From contig NZ_FNRY01000001.1 of assembly GCF_900105715.1 (NCBI RefSeq), positions 2,046,001 through 2,110,000 of the forward strand: 64,000 nt of DNA, given 5' to 3'. The position numbers were made by a program, and so were the translations under genes. Shown here in pieces: positions 8,097 to 16,550 of the stretch. The stretch comes from Paramicrobacterium humi. Lineage in GTDB: Bacteria; Actinomycetota; Actinomycetes; Actinomycetales; Microbacteriaceae. The notes under the pieces were generated by a model that saw nothing but the letters and a program-made list of their open reading frames with translations, made no database searches and was not told the origin of the DNA. How positions within the stretch are numbered: position 1 is the stretch's first letter; each line of letters begins with the position of its first letter.

Positions 8097-9683
8097 ATGT
8101 CGACGGACGTGACGGATTACCACGATGAAGTGTGGGCTCCGGGGAGCGCGCGCGTCGCCCTGATCTTCCAGCCGACGTTCGCCGTGCTGATCGCGCTCGT
8201 CTGCCTGTTCGCGGCGCTCGCCGACGTGAGCGTGCTGACCGACGCGGCGGCCCTGTCGGCGATCGTGCTCGTCGCGGCCGGACTCGTCGCGGCGCTCGTC
8301 GGCGAGCATCACGCGGGGCCGCGCTCCTGGCGGGCCGCACTGCCGATCGCGAACTTCATGGCCGTGATCCTGCTCGGCCTCGCCACGCGCGATGGCATGC
8401 AGGCGATCGGCATCCTCGCGGTGCTGCCCGCGTTCTGGCTCGCGCTGTTCCCCTCGGCCATCCTCACCGTCGTCGTCATCGTGCTCACACTCGGCCTCGT
8501 CGACCCCTCCGCGATCGGGGACCCGGCCAGTCGCGCGGTCGCCGTCCTCACGCCGCTCGTCGTGCTGCTCGTGGCGCTCACCGTCCGGCTGCTGCGCACG
8601 CGCATCACTCGCCTCGCCGACCGCGAGCAGGCGGCATCCGAACTCATCGATCGCATCATCGACACCGTCGACATCGGCATCGTCGCCGTTGACCGGCACG
8701 GCACCGAGGTTCTCGCGAACGCGACAGTGCGCAATCATCCGCTGCTCGCGCGCGACGGCGGCTCCGTCATCGATCTCGAGAAGCACGGACTGCTGTACGA
8801 GCAGGATCGGCACACGCCCGTTCCCGAGGGCGCCGGGCCCGTCGCTCGCGCGATGGGCGGTGAGGCGTTCTCGAACGTCGTCTACTGGGTGGGGCCGCCC
8901 GAAGCGCGCCAGCACGCGATCCTCGTGTCGGCGGACACTCTGCACGATCGCAACGGCGAGTTCAGCGGCGCGGTATTCGCGTTCGACGAAGTGACCGAGT
9001 ACATCGAGACGCTGCGCGCGACCGACGACTTCGTCGGCACGGTGTCGCACGAGTTCCGCACGCCGCTCACGTCGATCGTCGGCTATCTCGAGCTCATTGG
9101 CGAAGTCAGTCCGCGGCCGAGCGCGGAGGTCACCCTGTACCTCGACGTTATCGGGCGCAACGTCGATCGCCTGCGCCGGCTCGTCGAGAACCTGCTCGAG
9201 GCCGGCGCCGAGCCGACCGAGTCACGTTTCGCGCCCGAGCCGCTCGACGAGATCGTCCGCGCGGCGTGCGAGCGTGCCGAGCAGTCGGCAGCCGCTCGCG
9301 GCATCCGCCTCGAGATCGACGCCGCGGACGCGCCGACGGTGAGAACGGATGCCGCCAAGCTGGGGCTCGCTCTCGACGCGCTCCTCGAGAACGCCGTCAA
9401 GTTCAGCGACGACGGCGAGAGCGTTCGCGTGACGGCGGCGGAGAGCGCGACGGGAGGCACGGTGACGATCGAGGACACCGGCATCGGCATCCCGCGCCGC
9501 GAGCAGCACATGCTCGGCACGCGCTTCTTCCGCGGCATCAACGCGCGCGACGGCGCCTTTCAGGGTACAGGCCTCGGCTTCGCCCGCGCCGACGAGCTCG
9601 TGCGCGGCGTGCGAGGCAGCCTCGTCGTGCGCTCCGCGGAGAACGCGGGCACGACGGTGACCCTCACGCTGCCGCGCGACTGA
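8097..9683 (+). CDS. membrane sensor histidine kinase, orphan
   Basis: Two-component sensor kinase, 528 aa. The N-terminal third (about 20-165) is a multi-helix membrane region, probably six segments. A PAS-like region (about 180-300, IIDTVDIGIVAVDRHG) follows. The HisKA phospho-acceptor motif is VSHEFRTPLTS (His318). The HATPase_c domain shows the N-box (LLENAVKFSDDG, about 430), DTGIGIPRREQ and GTGLGFA. No response regulator gene is adjacent, so the signal and partner are unknown. It is separated by 8 bases from the convergent csrA gene. Confidence 0.92.
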   Translation: MSTDVTDYHDEVWAPGSARVALIFQPTFAVLIALVCLFAALADVSVLTDAAALSAIVLVAAGLVAALVGEHHAGPRSWRAALPIANFMAVILLGLATRDGMQAIGILAVLPAFWLALFPSAILTVVVIVLTLGLVDPSAIGDPASRAVAVLTPLVVLLVALTVRLLRTRITRLADREQAASELIDRIIDTVDIGIVAVDRHGTEVLANATVRNHPLLARDGGSVIDLEKHGLLYEQDRHTPVPEGAGPVARAMGGEAFSNVVYWVGPPEARQHAILVSADTLHDRNGEFSGAVFAFDEVTEYIETLRATDDFVGTVSHEFRTPLTSIVGYLELIGEVSPRPSAEVTLYLDVIGRNVDRLRRLVENLLEAGAEPTESRFAPEPLDEIVRAACERAEQSAAARGIRLEIDAADAPTVRTDAAKLGLALDALLENAVKFSDDGESVRVTAAESATGGTVTIEDTGIGIPRREQHMLGTRFFRGINARDGAFQGTGLGFARADELVRGVRGSLVVRSAENAGTTVTLTLPRD

Positions 9684-9690
9684 GCCGGGG

Positions 9691-9933
9691 CTACTCGGTT
9701 CGGGTCCGCTGCGAGAGGGCGCGCTTGAGCGCCGCCTCGACGTCGTCTCCCGCGCTCGCGGCGGCGACGTTCTCCTTGCCGACCGCGTCGACGATCTCGG
9801 CCCGCTGGATGCGCGTCTCGCGGGGCGCCTGCACGCCGATGCGCACGCTGTCGCCCTTCACGTCGAGAACGGTCAGTTCGACATCGTCCCCGATCAGCAC
9901 GCGTTCGCCGATCCGCCTCGTCAACACCAGCAC
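9691..9933 (-). CDS. csrA: carbon storage/translational regulator CsrA
   Basis: Small RNA-binding dimer that represses translation by covering GGA motifs in leaders. Length 80 aa. The first 50 residues match the family closely (MLVLTRRIGERVLIG, VRIGVQAPRE and the RAEI box), followed by a longer acidic/basic tail. The start is GTG 9933; TAGGCT (9940-9945 on the complementary strand) lies 6 bases upstream, indicating a leaderless transcript. The likely target is the flagellin leader (39819-39868), and the likely antagonist is FliW (44886-45257). An insert of about 3.6 kb separates it from the flagellar operon it would normally follow. Confidence 0.95.
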   Translation of the reverse strand: MLVLTRRIGERVLIGDDVELTVLDVKGDSVRIGVQAPRETRIQRAEIVDAVGKENVAAASAGDDVEAALKRALSQRTRTE

Positions 9934-10011
9934 TCGCCCAGCCTAGCGGGATCGCGAGTTGCCTGCTCGGTGGTGTGCCGCATCGGGAGCAGCTGTTCGG
10001 CGAATGACCGT

Positions 10012-10625
10012 CTATCCAATGATGGTGTCGAATATTTGAGAAAGAGCAGACAGATTGCCCTCGTTCCGGGCGATATGCAGCTGGCTCATGTGGACCCGTT
10101 CCCAGTCCAGAGTATGGCCGGACTCGTTTAGCAGTTGAACGAAGAACTCTCGCTGGGACCGCCCATTTCCTTCCCGAAACGGGTGCGCAAAGTTGAGATA
10201 GTCGTAGAGGTACGCCGTCTCTCGAGGCAGGTCGATCGGCGGCACATCTCGGAGATGGTGGGTCTGGCGGATTCGTTCGGCGGCGTGGGCTACCGGTCGC
10301 TCGATCTCAAGAGGCGGCATAAACGATTCGCCTCCTCCCTTCGCGAGGCCAACGGTGCGCAATTCGCCTGCCCAAGGGTAGACGTCCTGAAAAGCTGACG
10401 ATGAATCGCCTGCCACTGCTTCAGGTCGAAAGTGCGTGGAGTGAGAACGGGAAACTCTCGCAACTCGGCGAGGCGAAACTCCACGAAATCATTCTCAGCA
10501 TTCTGCAATTCGTCTCTCGAAGTGAGCCCGAGGTTGTTTCGGAGAACCCGAGATTCGGCATCAAGAAAGTAGCCCGCCCAACGTGCGTCTGGATCGCCGC
10601 GCTCCCACGGCCGGGATTCGCTCAA
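10012..10625 (-). pseudogene. Fic-family AMP-transferase toxin gene with a frameshift
   Basis: Two overlapping frames together give one Fic protein. The 5' part (10625 down to about 10390) ends its homologous stretch at KQWQAIHRQLF. The 3' part resumes one base out of frame at FQDVYPWAGELRTVG and carries the catalytic motif HPFREGNGR with the AMP-transfer His. The break falls in CTTTTCAGG (complement of about 10386-10394) and is repaired by adding one base. The start appears to be TTG 10625, overlapping the antitoxin stop (TTGA). It could be an inactivated toxin, a sequencing error, or less likely a programmed shift. Fic enzymes AMPylate proteins such as gyrase and topoisomerase IV. Confidence 0.85.
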
Positions 10626-10804
10626 CCGATCCCATAGCGTTCGCGAACTCGCTGTCCGAGCTCTTCGATATTGATCTCTCCACGAACGTATGCATCTTGG
10701 TCGTGGCGTGTGGCAGCAGTGCTACGGGAGCCTTCGAGTTCGGAGGACCGACGTGCATCGCGAATGGCGTCTCGCCTGCGAGCAAGGTCCGACTTTGCAT
10801 CCAT
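10622..10804 (-). CDS. VbhA-like antitoxin of the Fic module
   Basis: Small antitoxin, 60 aa from ATG 10804. I preferred this over GTG 10813 because AAGGGGTGG lies five bases upstream of the ATG. It contains SSELEG, which fits the inhibitory motif (S/T)xxxE(G/N) of class I Fic antitoxins, whose Glu blocks ATP binding in the toxin. The C-terminal half (DAYVRGEINIEELGQRVRERYG) matches the VbhA-type antitoxin domain. It is translationally coupled to the toxin frame. Its promoter lies in the palindrome at 10821-10844, so autoregulation is likely. Confidence 0.85.
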   Translation of the reverse strand: MDAKSDLARRRDAIRDARRSSELEGSRSTAATRHDQDAYVRGEINIEELGQRVRERYGIG

Positions 10805-10820
10805 GCTGACCACCCCTTTT

Positions 10821-10844
10821 ACTCGATTACCAGTGTAATCGAGT
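10821..10844 (-). promoter_or_regulatory. palindromic operator over the Fic-antitoxin promoter
   Basis: Perfect 10-bp arms ACTCGATTAC and GTAATCGAGT are separated by 4 bases. On the minus strand a -10-like TACACT (complement of 10832-10837) sits inside the palindrome, with an RBS and ATG about 17 bases on. A protein bound here would block the promoter, as expected of an autoregulated toxin-antitoxin module. Confidence 0.65.
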
Positions 10845-10883
10845 CATCCGACAGGGTCTCGTCAGCACAAGCGGCCGCTCCGC

Positions 10884-11135
10884 CTACTGGGTGAAGTGCG
10901 CCTTCGCGTCGCGCAGGCTCGTGAAGCTCCAGCGCTCGAAGCCATGGCCGATGACGAGCACTTCGTAGTCGTCGCCGAAGCGCTCGATGAAGCCCAGCAC
11001 GCTCGGCGCGTCCTGCTGCGAGAGACGCGTGTCGATGACGCGCCATTCGCGCTCGGAGATCGGGTCGAGAACGACCTCATCGGCGGTCGGAAGTCCGAGC
11101 GCCGTGGTGCTCTGCACCTGCACTGACGTTGTCAT
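10884..11135 (-). CDS. small conserved hypothetical protein
   Basis: An 83-residue soluble protein I do not recognise as a named family. Visible: a flexible N-terminus (TTSVQVQSTTALG), then a compact alpha/beta-looking segment (EREWRVIDTRLSQQDAPS, then YEVLVIGHGFERWSF) and a short C-terminal helix ending FTQ. The ATG at 11135 follows a G-run that could serve as RBS. It lies just upstream of the Fic module on the same strand, with the Fic operator between them. Function unknown. Confidence 0.65.
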   Translation of the reverse strand: MTTSVQVQSTTALGLPTADEVVLDPISEREWRVIDTRLSQQDAPSVLGFIERFGDDYEVLVIGHGFERWSFTSLRDAKAHFTQ

Positions 11136-11160
11136 GACAACCCCCTATCAGCCCCTGGGG

Positions 11161-11180
11161 TCGGGCGCCCTCTCGCCCGA
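11161..11180. terminator. GC stem-loop downstream of the esterase-family gene
   Basis: TCGGGCG (11161-11167) pairs with CGCCCGA (11174-11180) across a 6-base loop, between the end of the esterase gene and the start of the small hypothetical gene. No T-run follows on either strand, so termination is uncertain. Confidence 0.4.
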
Positions 11181-11322
11181 CCCGTGATCGATGACGAGGC
11201 AGCCGCGCGCCCGAACCCCATATCGCCGCTGCCGGATCCGTCCTCGATCGTGAACTGAGCGTATTGTCGAAATCGCTCCGCGGGGAGTGCTTGACGAAAC
11301 GCTCGGGCTCGCTTATAAGGCG

Positions 11323-12648
11323 CTACTCCCAGTGCCCATGCGCGTCGATCCACGTGTGCCACGGCGAGATCCGGTCCACGTGCACGATCGCGTCGAACGA
11401 GCGTCGCACGTCGGCGGGCTCGATGTATGGTCCGTTGCGCCTGCCCGAGGTCGCGTCAAGTGCCGCGGCGACCTCGGCCGGCGCGGAGCGCAGGTCGACG
11501 AAGAACGATCCGAGCTCGGCGTCCGCGAGAGCCGCGTCGAGACTCGCGGGGTCGGCGTCAGCGAGCTCTTCCGTGAACGGCGTGGAGTGTCCCTCGGGAT
11601 CGTCGGGCCCTGGCCGATGCAGCCACGCCGTGCCGCCGCCGAACGTCGTGCCGATGACGAGCAAGTCGTCGCCGAGGCGATCGGCGAGGTGCTCGCCCAT
11701 CGTGCTCATCGGCTGCGTGACGAACGGCGGCGCGAGGTAGGCGGTCTTCCGCACGTGCCCGTTCGCCGCGAACACGAGAACGCGCGGCTCGCGCTCGAGG
11801 ATCCACTGCACTGTCTCGGCCATCGCCGCGTCGCGAATGTTCGCCGGCGACCACGTCCGGGTCGGCCCGTCCGCCATGGCCGCGAGGAACGCGTCGGCAG
11901 CGACGGCGACCTCGGCTGAGTGCAGCGCGATCTCCGTTCCCTCCGCGTCGATGACGGCGTAGTCGAGGCGCTTCGCGCGGATCCGCTGCGCGAGACCGGC
12001 GATGCCCGCCGTGATGGCGTTCCGCTCGGCCTCCGGAAGCGCGAGGTACGCGTGGATGGCGGGGGCGGCGCGCGCGAGACCGGACCGGTCGGCGGGCAGG
12101 TAGCCGAAGCGCGGCAGCAGTCGGTTCCGCACGGCGGCGGCGAACGAGGGATCCACTCGCTCCAGCACCTCGGTCGCGAGCCGGACGGCGGGAGCGGCGC
12201 TCGCGGCGGAGTCGGGCACGTCCATGCCGTAGTAGCGCACGGACCGCGCGCCGTTCGCCGCCTGTTCCCGCATCCACGCGGCCTGGTCGAGCGTCTCCTG
12301 GCACTTGCCGAAGTGATACGTGACGGCGTCGTTCAGGATGGAGCGAAGCCCCGCGCCGCCCGCCCCGATCCACGCGTCGAGCGCGAAGCCCTCGGGGAAG
12401 CCGCTCTCGAGAACGAGAGCGGTGAACCCCGCTCGGCGTGCGAGGAAGCGGAAGAGCCGGTTCCGCAGCGCGAGGAATTCGTGGCTGCGGTGCATCGACT
12501 CGCCGAGCGCCACGACGCGCGCGTGGCCCACGATCTCGAGCAGCGGCTCGAGATCCCGATCGTCCTCGGCATCCGGGTCGAGCGTCGCGAGCTGGTGCCC
12601 GTGGGCGCGCAGCCAGCGGGGCAGCGTGTTGTCGTCGGTCTCCGGCAC
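11323..12648 (-). CDS. erythromycin esterase family protein
   Basis: A 441-residue member of the erythromycin esterase (Ere-like) superfamily. The N-terminal conserved box VVALGESMHRSHEF carries the Glu and His used for catalysis in characterised members. Further conserved segments are ALVLESGFPEGFALDAW, RYYGMDVPDSA and a C-terminal VIGTTFGGGTAWLH. Most chromosomal members are not macrolide resistance enzymes, so the substrate cannot be assigned. No signal peptide. It lies 48 bases downstream of the hydrolase-fold gene on the same strand and forms part of the insert between flhF-like and csrA. Confidence 0.85.
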   Translation of the reverse strand: MPETDDNTLPRWLRAHGHQLATLDPDAEDDRDLEPLLEIVGHARVVALGESMHRSHEFLALRNRLFRFLARRAGFTALVLESGFPEGFALDAWIGAGGAGLRSILNDAVTYHFGKCQETLDQAAWMREQAANGARSVRYYGMDVPDSAASAAPAVRLATEVLERVDPSFAAAVRNRLLPRFGYLPADRSGLARAAPAIHAYLALPEAERNAITAGIAGLAQRIRAKRLDYAVIDAEGTEIALHSAEVAVAADAFLAAMADGPTRTWSPANIRDAAMAETVQWILEREPRVLVFAANGHVRKTAYLAPPFVTQPMSTMGEHLADRLGDDLLVIGTTFGGGTAWLHRPGPDDPEGHSTPFTEELADADPASLDAALADAELGSFFVDLRSAPAEVAAALDATSGRRNGPYIEPADVRRSFDAIVHVDRISPWHTWIDAHGHWE

Positions 12649-12696
12649 AAAGCCAACGCTAGTCGCGGCGTCAGCGTCGAACAGCGACGTTTCGCT

Positions 12697-13563
12697 TCAG
12701 GCTGACGGCTCCCATGGCGCATGCGGCCCGCCCCAGCGCGTGCGCTGCGAGAGCCCGCCGTGGCGGGGAGCGACGTGCGCGAGGATCTTGCCCCAGCGTT
12801 CGGCGATCGTGAGGGCGCCGCCGCCGGGCACGCGCGCCGTGCGCGCGCGGGGGATGCGGCTGCGGTACCAGCGCCCGTCCGCCATCGACACGTCGGGGTG
12901 ATCGTCGCCGTACACGAGAACGACCTCCGCTTGAATGCGCGAGAGCTCCTTCGCCCAGCGATGATCCGCCAGCATCCGACGGTCCTCCTCGAGACCTGCG
13001 GCGCCCTGCCGGCCGGCCTCGTCGAGCAGGCGATCGATGCGGTTGCCGAGTCCGGGCTTCGCGAGCGCGGGATCGTCCGGCCGGATGAACAGGGCATCGC
13101 GGTCGAACGGCAGCATCGTCCGCTCGTCGCGCACGATCGCCATGCGGCGCGGAGCAGCCGTGTTCACGACGGCGACCCGGTTGACGAGGTCGGGATGCCG
13201 CGCGGCGAGCGAGAGAGCGACCATTCCGCCCGTGCCCCAGCCGACGGCGCCCGCGGAGTCGAGCGCGTTCCCCTCGTCGGGGGGAACCGGCGGCCCCGTG
13301 CGGCGCAGGAACTCGGCGAGCTCGTCAGCGCGCTCCTCGACGGTCGGATCGTCGCCCTCTCGCGCCGGCGTCCCGCCGTAGCCGGGGCGGTCGAGCATCA
13401 CGAGGCGCACGCCCCACGAGTCGGTGATGACGGGGTCGGGGTCGAACTGGCCGCCTCCCGGCGTCGGCAGGCACAGCACCACGAGCCGCTGCGCGAGCGG
13501 GTCTCCCGTCGCCGGCATGCTCATGGGCCGCCCTGATTCGAGAGTGAAGATGCGGTTGGCCAT
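12697..13563 (-). CDS. alpha/beta-hydrolase fold protein lacking catalytic Ser and His
   Basis: A 288-residue protein with hydrolase-fold features (LVVLCLPTPGGG, LVMLDRPGYGGTPAREG, AARHPDLVNRVAVVNT, VVLVYGDDHPDV). The ATG at 13563 was chosen because homology-like sequence begins there; the open frame runs further upstream. The nucleophile elbow reads GWGTGG instead of GxSxG, and the position where VPGGGH is usual reads VPGGGAL. Ser and His therefore both appear to be lost, and it is probably a non-catalytic relative. It is divided from the FlhF-like gene by 43 bases on the same strand. Confidence 0.8.
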   Translation of the reverse strand: MANRIFTLESGRPMSMPATGDPLAQRLVVLCLPTPGGGQFDPDPVITDSWGVRLVMLDRPGYGGTPAREGDDPTVEERADELAEFLRRTGPPVPPDEGNALDSAGAVGWGTGGMVALSLAARHPDLVNRVAVVNTAAPRRMAIVRDERTMLPFDRDALFIRPDDPALAKPGLGNRIDRLLDEAGRQGAAGLEEDRRMLADHRWAKELSRIQAEVVLVYGDDHPDVSMADGRWYRSRIPRARTARVPGGGALTIAERWGKILAHVAPRHGGLSQRTRWGGPHAPWEPSA

Positions 13564-13606
13564 GGGCTCACGATACGTCGGTTGGCCGCTCGCGCGCAGG
13601 GGGTTG

Positions 13607-14536
13607 TCAGGAACCGCCCAGCCGCCCACGCGGCACGCCCAGGAGGCGAACCGTCTCCGGGCTCGCCGTGTGCTCCTCGCCCGTGACGAGCATCGCGTCG
13701 ACGCCGACGACCCGGTCAACGAGGCCGACCCAGCGGGCGGTGTCCTCCGCCTTCCGGGTCGCGTCGACGACGACCCACACCTGATCCGGCTGCAGCGCCG
13801 CGATGCCGTGCAGCTCGTCCTCGCCCGCGAGAGCTCCGCCGAGCCCCCACGCGAGCGCGACGGGAGCGCTCGCCGACACGGCGTCGGCGCGCGCCAGGTA
13901 CGCGGCTCGTCTGTCGTCGAGAGAGCGGATGCCGCGAGCCGCCGCTCGCCCGCCCGCCGCGAGCAGTCCGCGCGAGGTCCGCGCCGCCTCGAGGCTCGCA
14001 TCGCCGATGCCGACGAAGACGATGAGGTCGCCGGGCGCGCTCAGGGGCGAGACCTCCGGCGTGGCGGCTTCCGGCAGCGCGCGATGCGCCGGGAAGCTCG
14101 GCAGGGCGGCATCCGTCACCCTCGTCGTCGCGAACGCGCTCGCGGGGGAGCCCGCGCCGCCACCGGTCGGAGTGCTCGCCGGTGCCACGACGGGCTCGGC
14201 GGTCTGCGCCGTGAGGCTGCGCATCACTTGCTCGAAGCTCTCGCCCGAGGTCGACACCTCGTACTCCGTCTCGTACTCGGCGGCACTCGACTCGGCCTGC
14301 TCGGCGTCGGCGATGAGCGCGGCGATGCCATGCTGCTGTGGGACCAGCGTCGGGCCGTCGGGCTCGTCGACCTCCACTGTCGCCTCGAAGCGGTGTCGGG
14401 CGAGAAAGCCGGCGATGCCGCCGACCGTGACCTTCTCGATGGAGACGATGCGGGCGCGCGGCCCGAGCTCGCGGCGGATCTGCTCGCGCAGCTGCTCGAG
14501 CGTCTCGCCGTCACGCTGAAAGCGTCTGGTTGTCAC
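13607..14536 (-). CDS. FlhF-like flagellar protein without a P-loop
   Basis: Last gene of the flagellar export run (309 aa, GTG start, overlapping the flhA end by 26 bases). The N-terminal segment RRFQRDGETLEQLREQIRRELGPRARIVSIEKV resembles the start of FlhF, the SRP-type GTPase that places flagella, here shown only as a short landmark: RELGPRARIVSIEKV. The C-terminal half has a nucleotide-domain look (LIVFVGIGDASLEAARTS, QVWVVVDATRKAEDTARWV), but the GxxGxGKT Walker A is replaced by VGIGDASLE. No GTP binding is expected. The middle (about 80-160) is low-complexity linker. Assignment is by position and weak similarity. Confidence 0.55.
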   Translation of the reverse strand: MTTRRFQRDGETLEQLREQIRRELGPRARIVSIEKVTVGGIAGFLARHRFEATVEVDEPDGPTLVPQQHGIAALIADAEQAESSAAEYETEYEVSTSGESFEQVMRSLTAQTAEPVVAPASTPTGGGAGSPASAFATTRVTDAALPSFPAHRALPEAATPEVSPLSAPGDLIVFVGIGDASLEAARTSRGLLAAGGRAAARGIRSLDDRRAAYLARADAVSASAPVALAWGLGGALAGEDELHGIAALQPDQVWVVVDATRKAEDTARWVGLVDRVVGVDAMLVTGEEHTASPETVRLLGVPRGRLGGS

Positions 14537-16550
14537 GCACCACCCCCACGGTGTCGATCGCGAGGCCCGACGCGGTCGCCTCGGTGTAGCTCAGCACGGG
14601 CAGCCCGTCCGCCTGCGCCGACACGAGCCGGCGCACCGCGGGCCGCAGGCTCGGCGCGCACACGAGCACGGGCTCGCCGAGCGCGGGGTCGATCTCGGCG
14701 ACGGTGCGCCCCACCGATCCGATCACGGCTTCGATGCGGGTGGGGTCGAGAACGATCTGCGGCCCCTCGTCGGTGCCGCGCAGCCCCTCGAGCATCGCCT
14801 GCTCGAGCAGCGGGTCGATCATGATGACGCGCAGCCGGCCGTCCTCGGCGAAGCGCGCGGCGACGGCGGGACCGAGCGCGGCCCGCGCGGCCTCGATGAG
14901 CCCCTCGGCATCCGTCGACGCCTTCGCGCGTAGCGACAGCGCCTCGTAGATGCGGGCGAGGTCGTTGATCGGCACGCGCTCGGCGAGCAGCCCCTGCAGC
15001 ACGCGCTGCACTTCCGCGAGCGAGAGCAGCGCGGGCGTGAGCTCGTCGACGGCGGAGGGGCTCACGTGCTTGAGCCCCTCGGTGAGCTGGCGCACGTCCT
15101 CACGGCTGAGCAGTCGGGCGGCGTTGGCCTGCACGATGCTCGACAGGTGCGTCACGACGACGCTCGCGCGGTCGATGACCGTCGCGCCCGTGAGCTCGGC
15201 GCTGTGCCGCATCTCGACGGGGATCCACTTGCCCTCGAGCCCGAACACGGGGTCCACGACGGAGGGTCCGGGCAGCGCGTCGAGCGCGTCGCCGAGCGCG
15301 AGCACGGCGCCGGACGGCGCGATGCCGCGACCCGCCTCGACGCCCGCGATGCGGATCGCGTACGTCGAGGTGGGCAGCTCGATGTTGTCGCGCGTGCGCA
15401 CGGGCGGCACGACGAAGCCGAGCTCGAGGGCGATCTTGCGGCGAAGCGCGCGCACGCGCGCGAGCAGGTCGTCGGGGCCGCCCGAGACGAGGTCGACGAG
15501 GTTCGGCGCGAGCATGATCTCGAGCGAGTGCACGCGCATCTTCTCGATGAGCTCCTCCGAACCGTCGCCCGCGGGCGCGGGCGGCGCGAGCTCGACCTCG
15601 GCGGCACGCCGCTTCTCACTCGCCTTGATGCGCTGCGCGAGAAGCAGAAGCACGGCGCCGATCGCGACGAACGGGATCTTCGGCATCCCGGGGATGAGCG
15701 CCATGACGATCGCCGCGCTGCCCGCGATCGTGAGCGCCTGCCGCGACTGCAGCAGCTGCGTCGACGCGGCCTCGCCCATCTCGGTCTCCGCGTTCGACCG
15801 GGTCACGATCATGCCCGTCGAGACGGCCATGAGCAGCGCGGGGATCTGCGTGACGAGGCCGTCGCCGATCGTCAGGAGGCTGTACGTGCTGACGGCGTCC
15901 TCGATCGACATGCCGTGCTGCACCATGCCGATCGCGATGCCGCCGACGATGTTGATGATGATGATCACGATGCCCGCGATCGCGTCGCCCTTGACGAACT
16001 TCGAGGCGCCGTCCATCGCGCCGTAGAAGTCCGCCTCCGCCGCGACCTCCGCGCGGCGCGTGCGCGCCTCCGCGTCGGTGATGAGCCCCGCGTTGAGGTC
16101 CGCGTCGATCGCCATCTGCTTGCCGGGCATCGCGTCGAGAGTGAACCGCGCGCCGACCTCGGCGACGCGCTCGGCACCCTTCGTGACCACGACGAACTGG
16201 ATGACGACGAGAATGAGGAACACGACCGCGCCGATGATGAGCGAGCCGCCGACGGCGATCGTGCCGAACGCCTCGATCACCTGGCCCGCGTACGCCTCGC
16301 CGAGAACGAGCCTCGTCGAGGCGACGTTGAGGCCGAGCCGGAACAGCGTCGCGACGAGCAGCAGCGACGGGAACACCGAGAAGTCGAGCGGCTTCTTCAC
16401 GAACATCGTCGTCAAGAGGATCAGCAGCGCGAACATGATGTTCGTGATGATGAGCGTGTCGAGCAGCACGGGCGCGACGGGCACGACGAGCAGCATGATG
16501 ATGCCCACAACCCCGATCGGCACGGCGAGCTTTCTCAGTGTCGCGTTCAT
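14511..16550 (-). CDS. flhA: flagellar export gate protein FlhA
   Basis: Inner-membrane component of the flagellar type III export gate (679 aa). The N-terminal half has about eight membrane helices (IGVVGIIMLLVVPVAPVLLD onward) and the conserved cytosolic FHIPEP-region equivalent KFVKGDAIAGIVIIIINIVGG. The C-terminal half is the soluble docking domain for export substrates and chaperones (ERVPINDLARIYEAL, VVLTHLSSIVQANAARLLS-type segments). I placed the start at ATG 16550, which overlaps the flhB stop; a longer open frame upstream is an artefact. The last eight codons overlap the FlhF-like gene. Confidence 0.97.
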   Translation of the reverse strand: MNATLRKLAVPIGVVGIIMLLVVPVAPVLLDTLIITNIMFALLILLTTMFVKKPLDFSVFPSLLLVATLFRLGLNVASTRLVLGEAYAGQVIEAFGTIAVGGSLIIGAVVFLILVVIQFVVVTKGAERVAEVGARFTLDAMPGKQMAIDADLNAGLITDAEARTRRAEVAAEADFYGAMDGASKFVKGDAIAGIVIIIINIVGGIAIGMVQHGMSIEDAVSTYSLLTIGDGLVTQIPALLMAVSTGMIVTRSNAETEMGEAASTQLLQSRQALTIAGSAAIVMALIPGMPKIPFVAIGAVLLLLAQRIKASEKRRAAEVELAPPAPAGDGSEELIEKMRVHSLEIMLAPNLVDLVSGGPDDLLARVRALRRKIALELGFVVPPVRTRDNIELPTSTYAIRIAGVEAGRGIAPSGAVLALGDALDALPGPSVVDPVFGLEGKWIPVEMRHSAELTGATVIDRASVVVTHLSSIVQANAARLLSREDVRQLTEGLKHVSPSAVDELTPALLSLAEVQRVLQGLLAERVPINDLARIYEALSLRAKASTDAEGLIEAARAALGPAVAARFAEDGRLRVIMIDPLLEQAMLEGLRGTDEGPQIVLDPTRIEAVIGSVGRTVAEIDPALGEPVLVCAPSLRPAVRRLVSAQADGLPVLSYTEATASGLAIDTVGVVRDNQTLSA

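Noticed and set aside
11323-12648. Calling the esterase-family gene a macrolide resistance gene
   Set aside because: Family membership is visible, but most chromosomal members do not hydrolyse macrolides and nothing in the sequence fixes the substrate.
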